Part shown: one piece after another, positions 27,220 through 35,878 of the stretch
How positions within the stretch are numbered: position 1 is the first letter of the stretch
Layout of the letters: each line of letters starts with the position of its first letter
DNA from: Panacibacter microcysteis
GTDB taxonomy: Bacteria > Bacteroidota > Bacteroidia > Chitinophagales > Chitinophagaceae
Reading direction: 5' to 3'
Length of the DNA: 64,000 bases
NCBI RefSeq assembly: GCF_015831355.1
Contig: NZ_JADWYR010000002.1
Span: 620,001 to 684,000, forward strand
Notes under the pieces: model-generated
The model's database searches: none
What the model was told of the DNA's origin: nothing
The model's input: only the letters and a program-made list of their open reading frames with translations
Program-made: the position numbers and the translations under genes

Positions 27220-28270
27220 ACAGGATGCTTTGGTAATTTTCACTCCGGCTTTTCCAAAAGATGAGCAGGACGAGTATTGGTTGCCCTGGCTGCAGGCATT
27301 TGTAAAAGCGGTGAACCGCAACAGCCCCGGGCTAAAGATCATTGTGTTTGCTTTCCAGGCACCGGCTTCACGGAAGGAATATGACTGGTATGGAAACAAA
27401 ATATTTGCTTTTGATGGTTTTTACAAGAAACGTTTTGCGAGGCTGATGATGTGGTTTCAAATCTTACAGCAGGTTGGTCGCATTCAGAAGACATATAATA
27501 TAAAAGGCATATTCAGCATGTGGTGTCACGAATGTGCCTTTGTGGCGAAGAAAGCAGCAACGAAATACCAGGTAAAACACTATTGCTGGTTGCTGGGAGG
27601 AGACGCAAAAAAATCTAATACGTATGTAAAGAAAATCAAACCAACCGGGAATGGACTGGTGGCAGCATCAGATTTTCTAAAAGATGAATTTTATAGTAAT
27701 CATGGTATAATGCCCGCCCATGTTATTTACCACGGAACTGATGCTGGATTGTTTGCTGCCAACAGTATGCAAAGAGATATTGATATATTGGGAGCAGGTA
27801 ACCTGCATGCTTCGAAACAGTATGACATATTTGTTGAAGTTATTGCACAGGTGAAAAAGCAAAGGCCGGATGTTAAAGTGGTCTTATGCGGAGATGGTGA
27901 AGAGCGTGCAAAAATTGAGCAAATGATCGCAAATCTCGGGCTAACCGCAAACATAGAAATGACCGGCCAGGCAAAGCATGCATCAGTTTTGCAATACATG
28001 ACCCGATCAAAAATTTTGTTGCATACTTCTGCCTATGAGGGATTTGGAACGGTTTGTACAGAAGCACTGCATGCGGGAGCATATGTAATTAGTTTTTGCA
28101 AGCCTATCTACAAACCTGTAGAGCATTGGTATAACGTGGCAGACAAAGAAGAAATGGTAAACATGCTGATAAGCCTGTTAAGCGCTGATAAGCGGGATCA
28201 CAAACGGGTTGTTGTGCAAAACATTGATAACACTGCACAGGAGGTAATAAAATTGTTTGGCCACATATAA
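27212..28270 (+). CDS. Family 4 glycosyltransferase
   Basis: A 352-aa GT-B protein. The ATG lies inside the last codons of the ABC transporter gene, so the two are co-translated. The donor domain reads ILGAGNLHASKQYDIFVEVI, VVLCGDGEERAKIEQM, and LLHTSAYEGFGTVCTEALHAGAYVISF, which matches the GT4 EX7E region. The N-terminal acceptor half (YNIKGIFSMWCHECAFVAKKAA) is less conserved, as is usual. Probably builds the substrate carried by the ABC protein. The sugar specificity is not readable. Confidence 0.9.
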   Translation: MRKQDALVIFTPAFPKDEQDEYWLPWLQAFVKAVNRNSPGLKIIVFAFQAPASRKEYDWYGNKIFAFDGFYKKRFARLMMWFQILQQVGRIQKTYNIKGIFSMWCHECAFVAKKAATKYQVKHYCWLLGGDAKKSNTYVKKIKPTGNGLVAASDFLKDEFYSNHGIMPAHVIYHGTDAGLFAANSMQRDIDILGAGNLHASKQYDIFVEVIAQVKKQRPDVKVVLCGDGEERAKIEQMIANLGLTANIEMTGQAKHASVLQYMTRSKILLHTSAYEGFGTVCTEALHAGAYVISFCKPIYKPVEHWYNVADKEEMVNMLISLLSADKRDHKRVVVQNIDNTAQEVIKLFGHI

Positions 28271-28378
28271 TGTAGTAACATGCAGTAAAACGCTATAGGT
28301 TTTTTGGATGCAGGCATCGCGTGTTATGTTTTGAAACGACTTTTTGAAAGCGCTTCGAAGATGCCCATTGATCAGAAC

Positions 28379-28437
28379 GTACAAGAGTGCGACGCAACAA
28401 AAGCTACATTATTAACCCAAAGCCGGGCTCATAACTA
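28379..28437 (+). repeat. Dispersed intergenic repeat, subtype B (with upstream block)
   Basis: GTACAAGAGTGCGACGCAAC, then AAAAGCTACATTATTAACC and AGCCGGGCTCATAACTATTAA, the same tail as at 5578 and 16703. AGAAC before the core matches full subtype A copies. A weak reverse remnant (GGCATCGCGTGTT) lies near 28313. Confidence 0.9.
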
Positions 28438-28451
28438 TTAACTGTTATCAC

Positions 28452-29624
28452 ATGCGTGCTGCAGATATATCTTTTTATTATGATGATTTTGTGGAAAGCG
28501 AAGAAGAGCTTTTACGGGTTCATTATACCACGGTTGGCTGGGCAGAAGCCCTTCAGAGAAATGGCGTGGACGTTGTTGTTTTGAAACGATTTCACCGGGA
28601 TGCATCATTTGTAAAAAATGGTGTGCAGTATGTTTTTGTGAAAGATAAATTTAAAGGGGAGCTTCGGTTGTGGCAAATGCCTCTGTCTTTTCTGCGTAGC
28701 ATTGTCCGGGCGAATGCAGACATTGTTCATTTGCATTCATTTCCCTTTAGCTTTCCTGCTTTTGTATTGAGGATACTATTGCCACGTAAAACTGGTATTG
28801 TGGTGCAAAATCATGGAGGTAAAGTTGGTAGGGGATTCGCGATAAAAATATTGACCAGGCTGGCACACTTTGCTGATGCATTTTTTTTTACTGCTTTTGA
28901 ACAGGGCAGTCATTGGTTTAAACATGACAGGCTTCGTAAAAAAGTAATGCCGGTAATGGAAAGCTGTCCTGTATTTGATGTTGCTACACTGGATGCAAAC
29001 CGGACATATACATACGCAGACCGGGACGCTGCACGCAAGGCATTTGGACTAAAAGGGAAGCCCGTTTTTTTATGGGTTGGCGCGCTGGATGAAAACAAAG
29101 ATCCGCTTACCATATTAAATGCTTTCGAGGTGATTTTTACCGGGTTGAACACCGGCTTCCTTTACATGATTTATCACAACAAAAAACTAATTGCTGAAGT
29201 GGAGCAGAGGATTGTACAGTCGCCGGCACTAAGGAATAACGTTGTGCTTGTTGGTAAAGTACCCCGTGATTTAATGGTGCATTATTACAGTTGCGCTGAT
29301 TATTTTGTGTTAGGCAGTCATTATGAAGGAAGTGGTTTTGCATTAAGTGAATCTCTGAGCTTTGGATGTGTACCCGTTGTGACAGATATTCCAAGTTTTC
29401 GTGTAATGACTGACAATGGTACGCTGGGAAAATTATGGGAGGCAGGCAATGCTGATGCGCTTATTGCTGCGGTAAACGAAGTCTTACATAAACCTTTACA
29501 ACAGCAAGCGGAAAGTTGTATAAAATTTTACCGTCATCATCTCACCTTCGAAGCCATAGCTTTGACAGCAATTGAGCATTACAAAAAAATAATGGCAGGC
29601 AGATTAGCAGCAGTGAATGATTGA
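28452..29624 (+). CDS. Family 4 glycosyltransferase
   Basis: A 390-aa GT-B enzyme. N-terminal part: SFYYDDFVESEEELLRVHYT, DIVHLHSFPFSFPAFVLR and IVVQNHGGKVG. C-terminal donor part: VFLWVGALDENKDPLTILNAF, VVLVGKVPRDLMVHYYSCAD and VLGSHYEGSGFALSESLSFGCVPVVTDIPSFRVM, which contains the EX7E motif (E...SE). It is separated from the first GT4 by a repeat copy, so it may have its own promoter. It converges on the GT2 at 29642, with 17 bp between stops. Confidence 0.9.
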   Translation: MRAADISFYYDDFVESEEELLRVHYTTVGWAEALQRNGVDVVVLKRFHRDASFVKNGVQYVFVKDKFKGELRLWQMPLSFLRSIVRANADIVHLHSFPFSFPAFVLRILLPRKTGIVVQNHGGKVGRGFAIKILTRLAHFADAFFFTAFEQGSHWFKHDRLRKKVMPVMESCPVFDVATLDANRTYTYADRDAARKAFGLKGKPVFLWVGALDENKDPLTILNAFEVIFTGLNTGFLYMIYHNKKLIAEVEQRIVQSPALRNNVVLVGKVPRDLMVHYYSCADYFVLGSHYEGSGFALSESLSFGCVPVVTDIPSFRVMTDNGTLGKLWEAGNADALIAAVNEVLHKPLQQQAESCIKFYRHHLTFEAIALTAIEHYKKIMAGRLAAVND

Positions 29625-29641
29625 GTGAAGCAATACAAAAA

Positions 29642-30616
29642 TTATTTCCTGGCGGCATAAATATTTTTGCCACTTCCAATTTGTAGTATCAACTTTAGAT
29701 TAACAAGCACCATATCCCTTTCGAGGTGAACGGCGGCGAGCAGCATATGGCCAAAGACTGACCAAAGCAAATACCTTTTTTTTACAAATCCCAGTCGTTT
29801 ATTCGTTGTCCTGAAGTAATCGAGCGCCATTACTCTCCTGTAGTGTTGGGGTATTTTTTGCAGGCGGTTTATTTTTTCCTGGTGGTGATACACATATGCA
29901 TTATTTAACACGTGTATACTGCCGGCAGGAAGGTTGATTGATAAACCATAGTTGTCGCCTATCCCGTGTTTGTCAAGTTTTTCTTCGTAAGGAAACTTAA
30001 GTAAAAAGGATCTCCTGATTACCGAAGCCCCCAGGCCGTAGACAGGAGCATGGAAATATGAACCTGCAAAATCTGTTAATACGGGCCAGCCGGCTTTTGT
30101 GATAAAATTTTTCCTTGCCGCGTAATATTTTTTTATGCCCCTGCTGAGCAGGGTATCGTTGCATGCTATATCTCCCCAGATGCTCTGACAGAAGAAATAT
30201 TTCCATAACAATGTGACAACAGATGTAACAGGATATTTAGATTGCCACCGGCCATTTTCCTGTTGCAGTACCACCCCGGAAATTGCGCATGCATCCGGGT
30301 AATTATTGATATGGGTAATGATTTTTTCCACGTATGTCAGAGGAACTTCAATGTCATCGTCACATACAAATACCCAATCTGTTGTAGCAAGAGAAATACC
30401 TGTATTTCGCTGCAGGCAAACAGATTTTGCGGTATTGCGGTAAGTAATGTTCAAAGGAATAAATTGATCCAGTTCTTCCTTTGCGAAGCGATCTTCACCC
30501 GAATCAACCAGGATGACTTCTTTAAACGGATAAGTTGATGCCGATAAATTCCGGAGCAATGATATTACTCTTGCCTTTCTGTTGCATGTTGGTATTACTA
30601 CGCTTATTTCAATCAC
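29642..30616 (-). CDS. Family 2 glycosyltransferase, GTG start
   Basis: About 324 aa. IEISVVIPTCNRKARVISLL opens the GT2 fold, ILVDSGEDRF and YRNTAKSVCLQRNTGI follow, and DWVFVCDDDIEVP is the DxD metal site. No ATG occurs in frame before the conserved first strand: the candidates are GTG at 30616 (preferred, MIEISVVIP) and TTG at 30622. It is divergent from the first radical SAM gene and is the only minus-strand gene among the plus-strand glycan genes here. Acceptor unknown. Confidence 0.87.
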   Translation of the reverse strand: MIEISVVIPTCNRKARVISLLRNLSASTYPFKEVILVDSGEDRFAKEELDQFIPLNITYRNTAKSVCLQRNTGISLATTDWVFVCDDDIEVPLTYVEKIITHINNYPDACAISGVVLQQENGRWQSKYPVTSVVTLLWKYFFCQSIWGDIACNDTLLSRGIKKYYAARKNFITKAGWPVLTDFAGSYFHAPVYGLGASVIRRSFLLKFPYEEKLDKHGIGDNYGLSINLPAGSIHVLNNAYVYHHQEKINRLQKIPQHYRRVMALDYFRTTNKRLGFVKKRYLLWSVFGHMLLAAVHLERDMVLVNLKLILQIGSGKNIYAARK

Positions 30617-30749
30617 AAACAATAAATAAGATGGATCGCTTTCTGTTATGTTACGCTTTCAAAAGTACTATTTGCTATTTTATATTTGTTATTTACCTGT
30701 TCTGCTACAATGACTTTTTATTCATACAAAAGCTGTTAACTTGCGGACA

Positions 30750-32201
30750 ATGAGTGCTATTCTTTTCTCACATTCTTATTTTCTCAGGTTTGATCCCAAA
30801 CAATGGAAGACAGCCCAGCCTTATCCGCCATTGGGCACGTTGTATGCTGCCGCGGTAATGCAACAGGAGGGCCACCATGTAACATTGTTTGATAGCATGT
30901 TTGCGCACGACGCTTCTGAAGTTGTTCCTTATATTGAACAGCAAAAGCCCGCTTATTTTGTTATTTATGATGATGGCTTTAACTACCTGACCAAAATGTG
31001 CCTTACAAACATGCGTGAGGCTGCATTTGACATGATCGCGTTCGCCAGGCAAAAAGGATGTACCGTTATTGTATCAGGTTCAGACTCTACAGATCACTTT
31101 GAAAAATACCTTGATAAAGGTGCCGATTTCATATTGATAGGAGAGGCAGAAATAACCCTTAAAGAATTGATTAACGCATTGGAAGCACAGGAAAAGAATT
31201 TTGCATCCATCCAGGGTTTGGCGTTCAGGCAGCATGGTACAACTATAAAGACTTTAAAGCGCAACGTGATAAAGGAACTGGACCAGTTACCCTTTCCTGC
31301 GTGGGATATTATTGATATAGCCCCGTACAAAAAAATGTGGCTGGATAACGCGGGTTATTTTTCTTTAAATATGGGAACAACACGTGGTTGCCCTTTTAAA
31401 TGTAACTGGTGCGCCAAACCTATATACGGCAACAGGTACAATTCACGTTCGCCTGAAAATGTTGTGCAGGAATTGACTTTACTAAAAGAAAAATTCGGGT
31501 ATGACCATATCTGGTTCTGCGATGACATTTTTGGGTTAAAACCAGGTTGGGTCAATAGTTTTGCAACACTGTTACAGCAGGCAGGTTTGCAATTAAGATT
31601 TAAAATACAGGCCAGGGCAGATCTTTTATTGCAGGAAAATTATATACAGGATCTTGCACGGGCGGGTTGTGACATGATCTGGATGGGCGCTGAAAGTGGT
31701 TCCCAAAAGATACTTGACGCCATGGATAAAGGCACCTCTGTTGAGCAGATTTATGAAGCGACAAGACTTATTAAAAAATATGGGATGAAGCCCTGCTTCT
31801 TTATACAGTTTGGGTACCCGGGTGAAACAAAAGAAGATATCGCGGCCACCATTAAAATGATCAATACACTATTGCCATACGACATGGGTATTTCTGTTTC
31901 TTACCCGTTACCGGGCACCAAGTTTTTTGAGCAGGTTCAGTCTCAGTTGAAAGAAAAAGCAAACTGGACTGATTCTGACGAATTAGCTTTGATGTTTAAA
32001 AATACTTACCATCCGTCTTTTTATAAATCTTTACACCGTTATGTACATGCAAGTTTCAGAAAAGCCGCTGGTTTGCACGCATGTAAAGCCATATTCAGCA
32101 ATGCATCTACGCTAAAAGAGCTGAGAAAAGTGATACGTTTACCATACTATTTTTATGATGAGTTTATTCAGCGAAAAAAATTGAAGGCGTTTGAATTCTG
32201 A
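30750..32201 (+). CDS. B12-binding radical SAM enzyme, paralogue 1
   Basis: About 483 aa from the ATG at 30750 (an open TTG lies 9 bases upstream). The N-terminal 150 residues are a cobalamin-binding-like Rossmann domain (YPPLGTLYAAAVMQQEGHHVTLFDSM, FILIGEAEITLKELI). It lacks an obvious DxHxxG, so it may bind B12 base-off without His ligation, or may have lost it. The radical SAM core has CPFKCNWC (Cys214, 218, 221) for the 4Fe-4S cluster, then IWFCDDIFGL, MIWMGAESGSQKILDAMDKG and FIQFGYPGETKEDI. Relatives of this class (BchE, HpnJ, P-methylases) do methylations or cyclisations. It belongs with the methyltransferase and second radical SAM gene that follow. Confidence 0.9.
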   Translation: MSAILFSHSYFLRFDPKQWKTAQPYPPLGTLYAAAVMQQEGHHVTLFDSMFAHDASEVVPYIEQQKPAYFVIYDDGFNYLTKMCLTNMREAAFDMIAFARQKGCTVIVSGSDSTDHFEKYLDKGADFILIGEAEITLKELINALEAQEKNFASIQGLAFRQHGTTIKTLKRNVIKELDQLPFPAWDIIDIAPYKKMWLDNAGYFSLNMGTTRGCPFKCNWCAKPIYGNRYNSRSPENVVQELTLLKEKFGYDHIWFCDDIFGLKPGWVNSFATLLQQAGLQLRFKIQARADLLLQENYIQDLARAGCDMIWMGAESGSQKILDAMDKGTSVEQIYEATRLIKKYGMKPCFFIQFGYPGETKEDIAATIKMINTLLPYDMGISVSYPLPGTKFFEQVQSQLKEKANWTDSDELALMFKNTYHPSFYKSLHRYVHASFRKAAGLHACKAIFSNASTLKELRKVIRLPYYFYDEFIQRKKLKAFEF

Positions 32202-32220
32202 CCAAACCATATTGCCACAA

Positions 32221-33006
32221 ATGCCTTTTGATGTAATGGCTGAAACGTATGACGAAGCATTCTCTTTCTCGGAGATTGGCAAATTACAAAGGGAAGGCGT
32301 TTGGCGTAAGCTGTTGCCGTTACTTGGCAGCCACCAAAAACCTTTGCGTATATTGGAGATAAATTGCGGTACGGGTGTAGATGCATTACGTCTTGCTACC
32401 TTGGGGCATCACGTAATTGCAACAGATGCATCTGCTGTAATGATAGACCAGGCTACGCAAAAAATACATGACGGTGTTAAAGACAACCTGCAGTTCCTGC
32501 AATTAAGCTTTGCTCAGCTTAGCGGCTACAATTTCAATACAACATTCGATCTTGTATTTTCAAATTTTGGCGGACTAAATTGCATAGATAAAAAGGAACT
32601 CCGGCAGCTTGATAAAGATCTTGCGCGTATTACAAATGAAAATGCAACGCTTTTTTTTGTGGTGATGGGTAAGTTTTGCGTGTGGGAAACAACGTATCAC
32701 CTGCTTGCCGGAAAATGGAAGACTGCCATACGCCGCATAAAGGGCGAATCAACATTTACCGTAAATGGCAACACAATACCTGTTCACTACTATACGCCGG
32801 GTTCGTTGAATAAATTGTTTGGTCATTATCATCATTGTTACAGCCATGCAGTAGGTTTATTTGTGCCACCATCTTACCTGGAGTCTTTTTTTGAGAAGCA
32901 CCCGGCATGGTTAAAACGATTGGGTAAGCTGGAAAAAAAAATTAACAGCCGGGAATGGCTGAGTTTGTTATCTGACCATTATTGTACTGTACTAAAAAAG
33001 AAATAA
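32221..33006 (+). CDS. Class I SAM-dependent methyltransferase between two radical SAM genes
   Basis: About 261 aa from the ATG at 32221 (PFDVMAETYDEAFSFSEIG). Motif I is ILEINCGTGVDALRLA, the acidic post-I site lies in VIATDASAVMIDQA, and FDLVFSNFGGLNCI is motif IV. The family resembles the UbiE/biotin-synthesis-like class I methyltransferases. It starts 19 bp after radical SAM 1 and ends 6 bp before radical SAM 2, so the three genes are surely one transcript. Substrate not readable; likely a sugar or lipid of the surrounding glycan pathway. Confidence 0.88.
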   Translation: MPFDVMAETYDEAFSFSEIGKLQREGVWRKLLPLLGSHQKPLRILEINCGTGVDALRLATLGHHVIATDASAVMIDQATQKIHDGVKDNLQFLQLSFAQLSGYNFNTTFDLVFSNFGGLNCIDKKELRQLDKDLARITNENATLFFVVMGKFCVWETTYHLLAGKWKTAIRRIKGESTFTVNGNTIPVHYYTPGSLNKLFGHYHHCYSHAVGLFVPPSYLESFFEKHPAWLKRLGKLEKKINSREWLSLLSDHYCTVLKKK

Positions 33007-33012
33007 GAATTA

Positions 33013-34410
33013 ATGAATATTGTGCTTACACATGGTTACTTTTTAGCAGAAGACCCAAAAGAGAGAGAGATCATGCGGCCGTACCCACCATTGGGTATTT
33101 TGTACATTTCAGGTTACCTGGATATGCATGGTATTGCAAACGAAGTTTTCGATTCAACATTTGCCACACTACAAAAACTTGAGCATTTTTTATTGCAGGA
33201 AAAACCACGTATGCTTGGTATTTATACAAACTTAATGACCAAGCTGAATGTGCTGAAGATTATTGCATTCGTTAAAAATGAACCCGCATTAAGCAATACA
33301 AAAATTATCCTGGGCGGCCCTGAAGTGCGTAACCACAAAGAAAAATTCCTGGCATATGGCGCAGATGTTATTGTTTTTGGTGAAGGTGAGGATACTATGG
33401 TAGAGCTGGCAAATGCATTTACAAGCCACCTCCGGCCTGATCTGAGTGTTATTCCCGGAATCGCTTACAAAAATGAAATCGATAACGTAACGGTCAACGA
33501 AGAGCGCATCCTGATAAGGGACATCAACCAGCTTCCTTTTCCCAACAGGAAAAAGATAAATATGCAGTTGTATTTTGATGCATGGAAGCCGAAGCACGGC
33601 ATCAGTATGGTAAATGTAAGTACCATGCGTGGTTGCCCCTACTCATGCAAATGGTGCAGCCGCGCTGTCTATGGTACCAGCTACCGCAGGCGCAATCCCA
33701 AACTGGTGGTTGATGAAATGCAATGGTTGAAAGAAAATTATTCATTTGACATGATCTGGTTTGTGGATGATGTATTTACCATTAACCCACGGTGGCTGCG
33801 TGAATTTGCTGAAGAGATAAGCGTCAGAAACCTTAACATACCATACGAAATCATCACAAGAGCCGACAGGCTTACAGAAGAGTCTGTGCAATTACTCAAG
33901 CAAAGCGGTTGTTTCAGGGTTTGGATTGGTGCGGAAAGCGGTTCGCAGAAAATTATCGATGCCATGGACCGCCGCGTAAAAGTTGAACAGGTACGAGATA
34001 TGATACGGCTGGTAAAACAATATGGTATGGAAGCAGGTACTTTTATTATGCTTGGCTACCCCGGTGAAGACGAAAGTGATATTAAAGAAACGCTCAAACA
34101 TTTGAAATATGCTAACCCCAGCCTTTATACGGTAACGGTTGCCTATCCCATAAAAGGCACGCCTTTGTATACCGAAGTTGAAGATCTTTTTATAGAAGAA
34201 CTGGCATGGGAAAACTCTACAGACAGAGACATTGATTTTACGCGCACTTACAGCCGTCGTTATTACGTGCATGCCATCAACTGGATTCAGCAGGAAATGT
34301 TGTACCTGCGCAACCAGGGCCCAATCAATAAACTCAAATTAAAACTACGCTCAGTAAAGGCAAGAGCAGGCATGTACTTCGAAAGATTCCGGCATAGAAT
34401 ACCCGTATAA
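33013..34410 (+). CDS. B12-binding radical SAM enzyme, paralogue 2
   Basis: A 465-aa homologue of the protein at 30750. The N-terminal cobalamin-binding-like domain reads MRPYPPLGILYISGYLDMHGIANEVFDSTF and IVFGEGEDTMVELANAF, again without a clear DxHxxG. The radical SAM cluster motif is CPYSCKWC (Cys208, 212, 215), followed by IWFVDDVFTINPRWL, FRVWIGAESGSQKIIDAMDRR and FIMLGYPGEDESDI. Both copies share PYPPLG and the AESGSQKI stretch and are clearly duplicates, yet diverged enough to act on different substrates or steps. Confidence 0.9.
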   Translation: MNIVLTHGYFLAEDPKEREIMRPYPPLGILYISGYLDMHGIANEVFDSTFATLQKLEHFLLQEKPRMLGIYTNLMTKLNVLKIIAFVKNEPALSNTKIILGGPEVRNHKEKFLAYGADVIVFGEGEDTMVELANAFTSHLRPDLSVIPGIAYKNEIDNVTVNEERILIRDINQLPFPNRKKINMQLYFDAWKPKHGISMVNVSTMRGCPYSCKWCSRAVYGTSYRRRNPKLVVDEMQWLKENYSFDMIWFVDDVFTINPRWLREFAEEISVRNLNIPYEIITRADRLTEESVQLLKQSGCFRVWIGAESGSQKIIDAMDRRVKVEQVRDMIRLVKQYGMEAGTFIMLGYPGEDESDIKETLKHLKYANPSLYTVTVAYPIKGTPLYTEVEDLFIEELAWENSTDRDIDFTRTYSRRYYVHAINWIQQEMLYLRNQGPINKLKLKLRSVKARAGMYFERFRHRIPV

Positions 34411-34419
34411 CCGGCGGCG

Positions 34420-35343
34420 TTACGCAACGGATTTAAGCACGATTGCACTAAACAGCTTTTGCATTTTTTCTTCGTGCATGCTCAATACTTTTTGCTGAAA
34501 ATGTTGTGGGTAAGGTTTGCAGTAATGTTTGCCCACCATCATGCTGCCCAGTACATAACCGCTGTTTGTAACTACGTGTTTGGATTGTAGTTTCTCCCAC
34601 CGTCTTTCAAAGTAACGCATCAGCGCATCATCAATTTTTTGCCCCCGCCTGTTCCGGAAAACTTTCTCTATGAGCCTGCTGGTAAAGCTTTTACTTTTTT
34701 CAGGATGCCTGTATTCAATTGGCGGATGATTCGGAAAAAAACGATATATCCATTCGTTGGCCGCAAAAAAGCCGGCAAAGCATTGCATACCGTAAACAGG
34801 CATCAGCGTAGCAATTTCTGTAGCAGTAAAAATATTTTTTTCACTTATCTCAAGGTATGATTCGTCAACAGTATAGTTAAGACAAAAGTATTTTTTAAAA
34901 CCAAACAGCGATACCAGTTTAATGAATGTAAAGAAAACAGAACGACAGATCCACAGGTAATCTTTTTCCGCAATAACAAAGAAATCATAATCACTGTCGC
35001 TGGTTGCAACTTTTTTTGATAAAGAGCCAGATATGGCAATGCCTTTTACAAACGGAAACCATGATAGAAAAGCAGCAATCTTCCTGGCTTTTACAAGGTG
35101 TTTCTCAGCCAGTTTATTTGCGGCAAGCCGTGCAGTTAAAAGAGAATCATCATGTTTGAGCTGGTAATACCCCTGTGTTTTAAAAAGTATTTTTTCTTTC
35201 ATGAGAGCAGCAAGTGCGCCGGCAAGTTCCTGTTCTGTACACGGCATGTCCAGGTGCGCTCTTATTTCCGCCGAAGTCATGGGGTAATGAAAAATATCAA
35301 AATAGGTCATAGACCTTATTATGCTTCGTTTTAATTCGTCCAT
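34420..35343 (-). CDS. Nucleotidyltransferase-fold protein
   Basis: About 307 aa from the ATG at 35343 (MDELKRSIIRSMTYFDIFHYP). The N-terminal 70 residues look like a winged helix. The centre has the minimal nucleotidyltransferase signature GIAISGSLSKKVATSDSDYD (GS near 106, Asp at about 116, 118 and 120) with FFVIAEKD behind it, the fold used by MNT/polymerase-beta-type enzymes. The C-terminal part is helical and basic. It faces the radical SAM genes, with 9 bp between stops, so it is not in their transcript. Bacteroidota glycan clusters often hold such proteins; the substrate and activity are unknown. Confidence 0.78.
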   Translation of the reverse strand: MDELKRSIIRSMTYFDIFHYPMTSAEIRAHLDMPCTEQELAGALAALMKEKILFKTQGYYQLKHDDSLLTARLAANKLAEKHLVKARKIAAFLSWFPFVKGIAISGSLSKKVATSDSDYDFFVIAEKDYLWICRSVFFTFIKLVSLFGFKKYFCLNYTVDESYLEISEKNIFTATEIATLMPVYGMQCFAGFFAANEWIYRFFPNHPPIEYRHPEKSKSFTSRLIEKVFRNRRGQKIDDALMRYFERRWEKLQSKHVVTNSGYVLGSMMVGKHYCKPYPQHFQQKVLSMHEEKMQKLFSAIVLKSVA

Positions 35344-35524
35344 CTGCGGTAGTGAATTCAAATAAAAAGTTTGTTTTGGCTATGTCTTGCGTAAAAAAAA
35401 GCCGGTATTTCCTTTAATTAAAGATCAACTTTATATTTTACTATCAGCTTAAAAAAATACCGAGTAAGCATTTTTATATACCGAACAGGCTTTTGTAAAA
35501 GAGTATTTTTGGTAGCAGGCTTTA

Positions 35525-35600
35525 GTTCGTTGTGGCATCGCCTGTTGCCACGCTCGGTTCAGGGTTCCACTTTTATGGCGACTGTAGCGCTGCGGTTATA
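35525..35600 (-). repeat. Dispersed intergenic repeat, subtype C (full copy)
   Basis: The minus strand shows an upstream block CGCTACAGTCGCCATAAAA, a spacer, then CTGAACCGAGCGTGGCAAC, AGGCGATGCCA and CAACGAACTAAAGCC. Upstream and downstream blocks match the copy at 40059, showing a unit of about 75-80 bp. Confidence 0.9.
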
Positions 35601-35700
35601 CCATCTTCCGGTCTTCAAACTGTGTTGTGAAGAAGGCTTTGTTTAAGCCACCTGTCGTTTTTAAGATACTTATTATAGAAAGAACATTGCCGAAACACAA

Positions 35701-35774
35701 CGCTGCAGCCGCCATAAAAACCATCAGTACAAGTGAGTGACACAACCGGCGATGCCATAAAAACCTTTGCCGGT
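35701..35774 (+). repeat. Dispersed intergenic repeat, subtype A (full copy)
   Basis: CGCTGCAGCCGCCATAAAAA, spacer, AGTACAAGTGAGTGACACAA, then CCGGCGATGCCATAAAAAC and TTGCCGG. It faces the reverse C copy 100 bp upstream. Confidence 0.92.
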
Positions 35775-35878
35775 TCCCAAAAAAAATAAAGCATGTCAGT
35801 TTTTATTTTTTGCATCACCTGTTGTTTTTTAACTGCAGCAAAGAGTTGTAGGCGATGCATTATTTTTGCACACTCATT

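Larger units (their letters stand above)
35344..35878. other. Long intergenic region with paired repeats
   Basis: About 535 bp between the nucleotidyltransferase-like gene and mnmE. It holds a reverse subtype C copy (35525-35600) and a forward subtype A copy (35701-35774). The rest (35344-35520) is AT-rich without a gene. The mnmE promoter must lie in 35775-35878. Confidence 0.5.
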
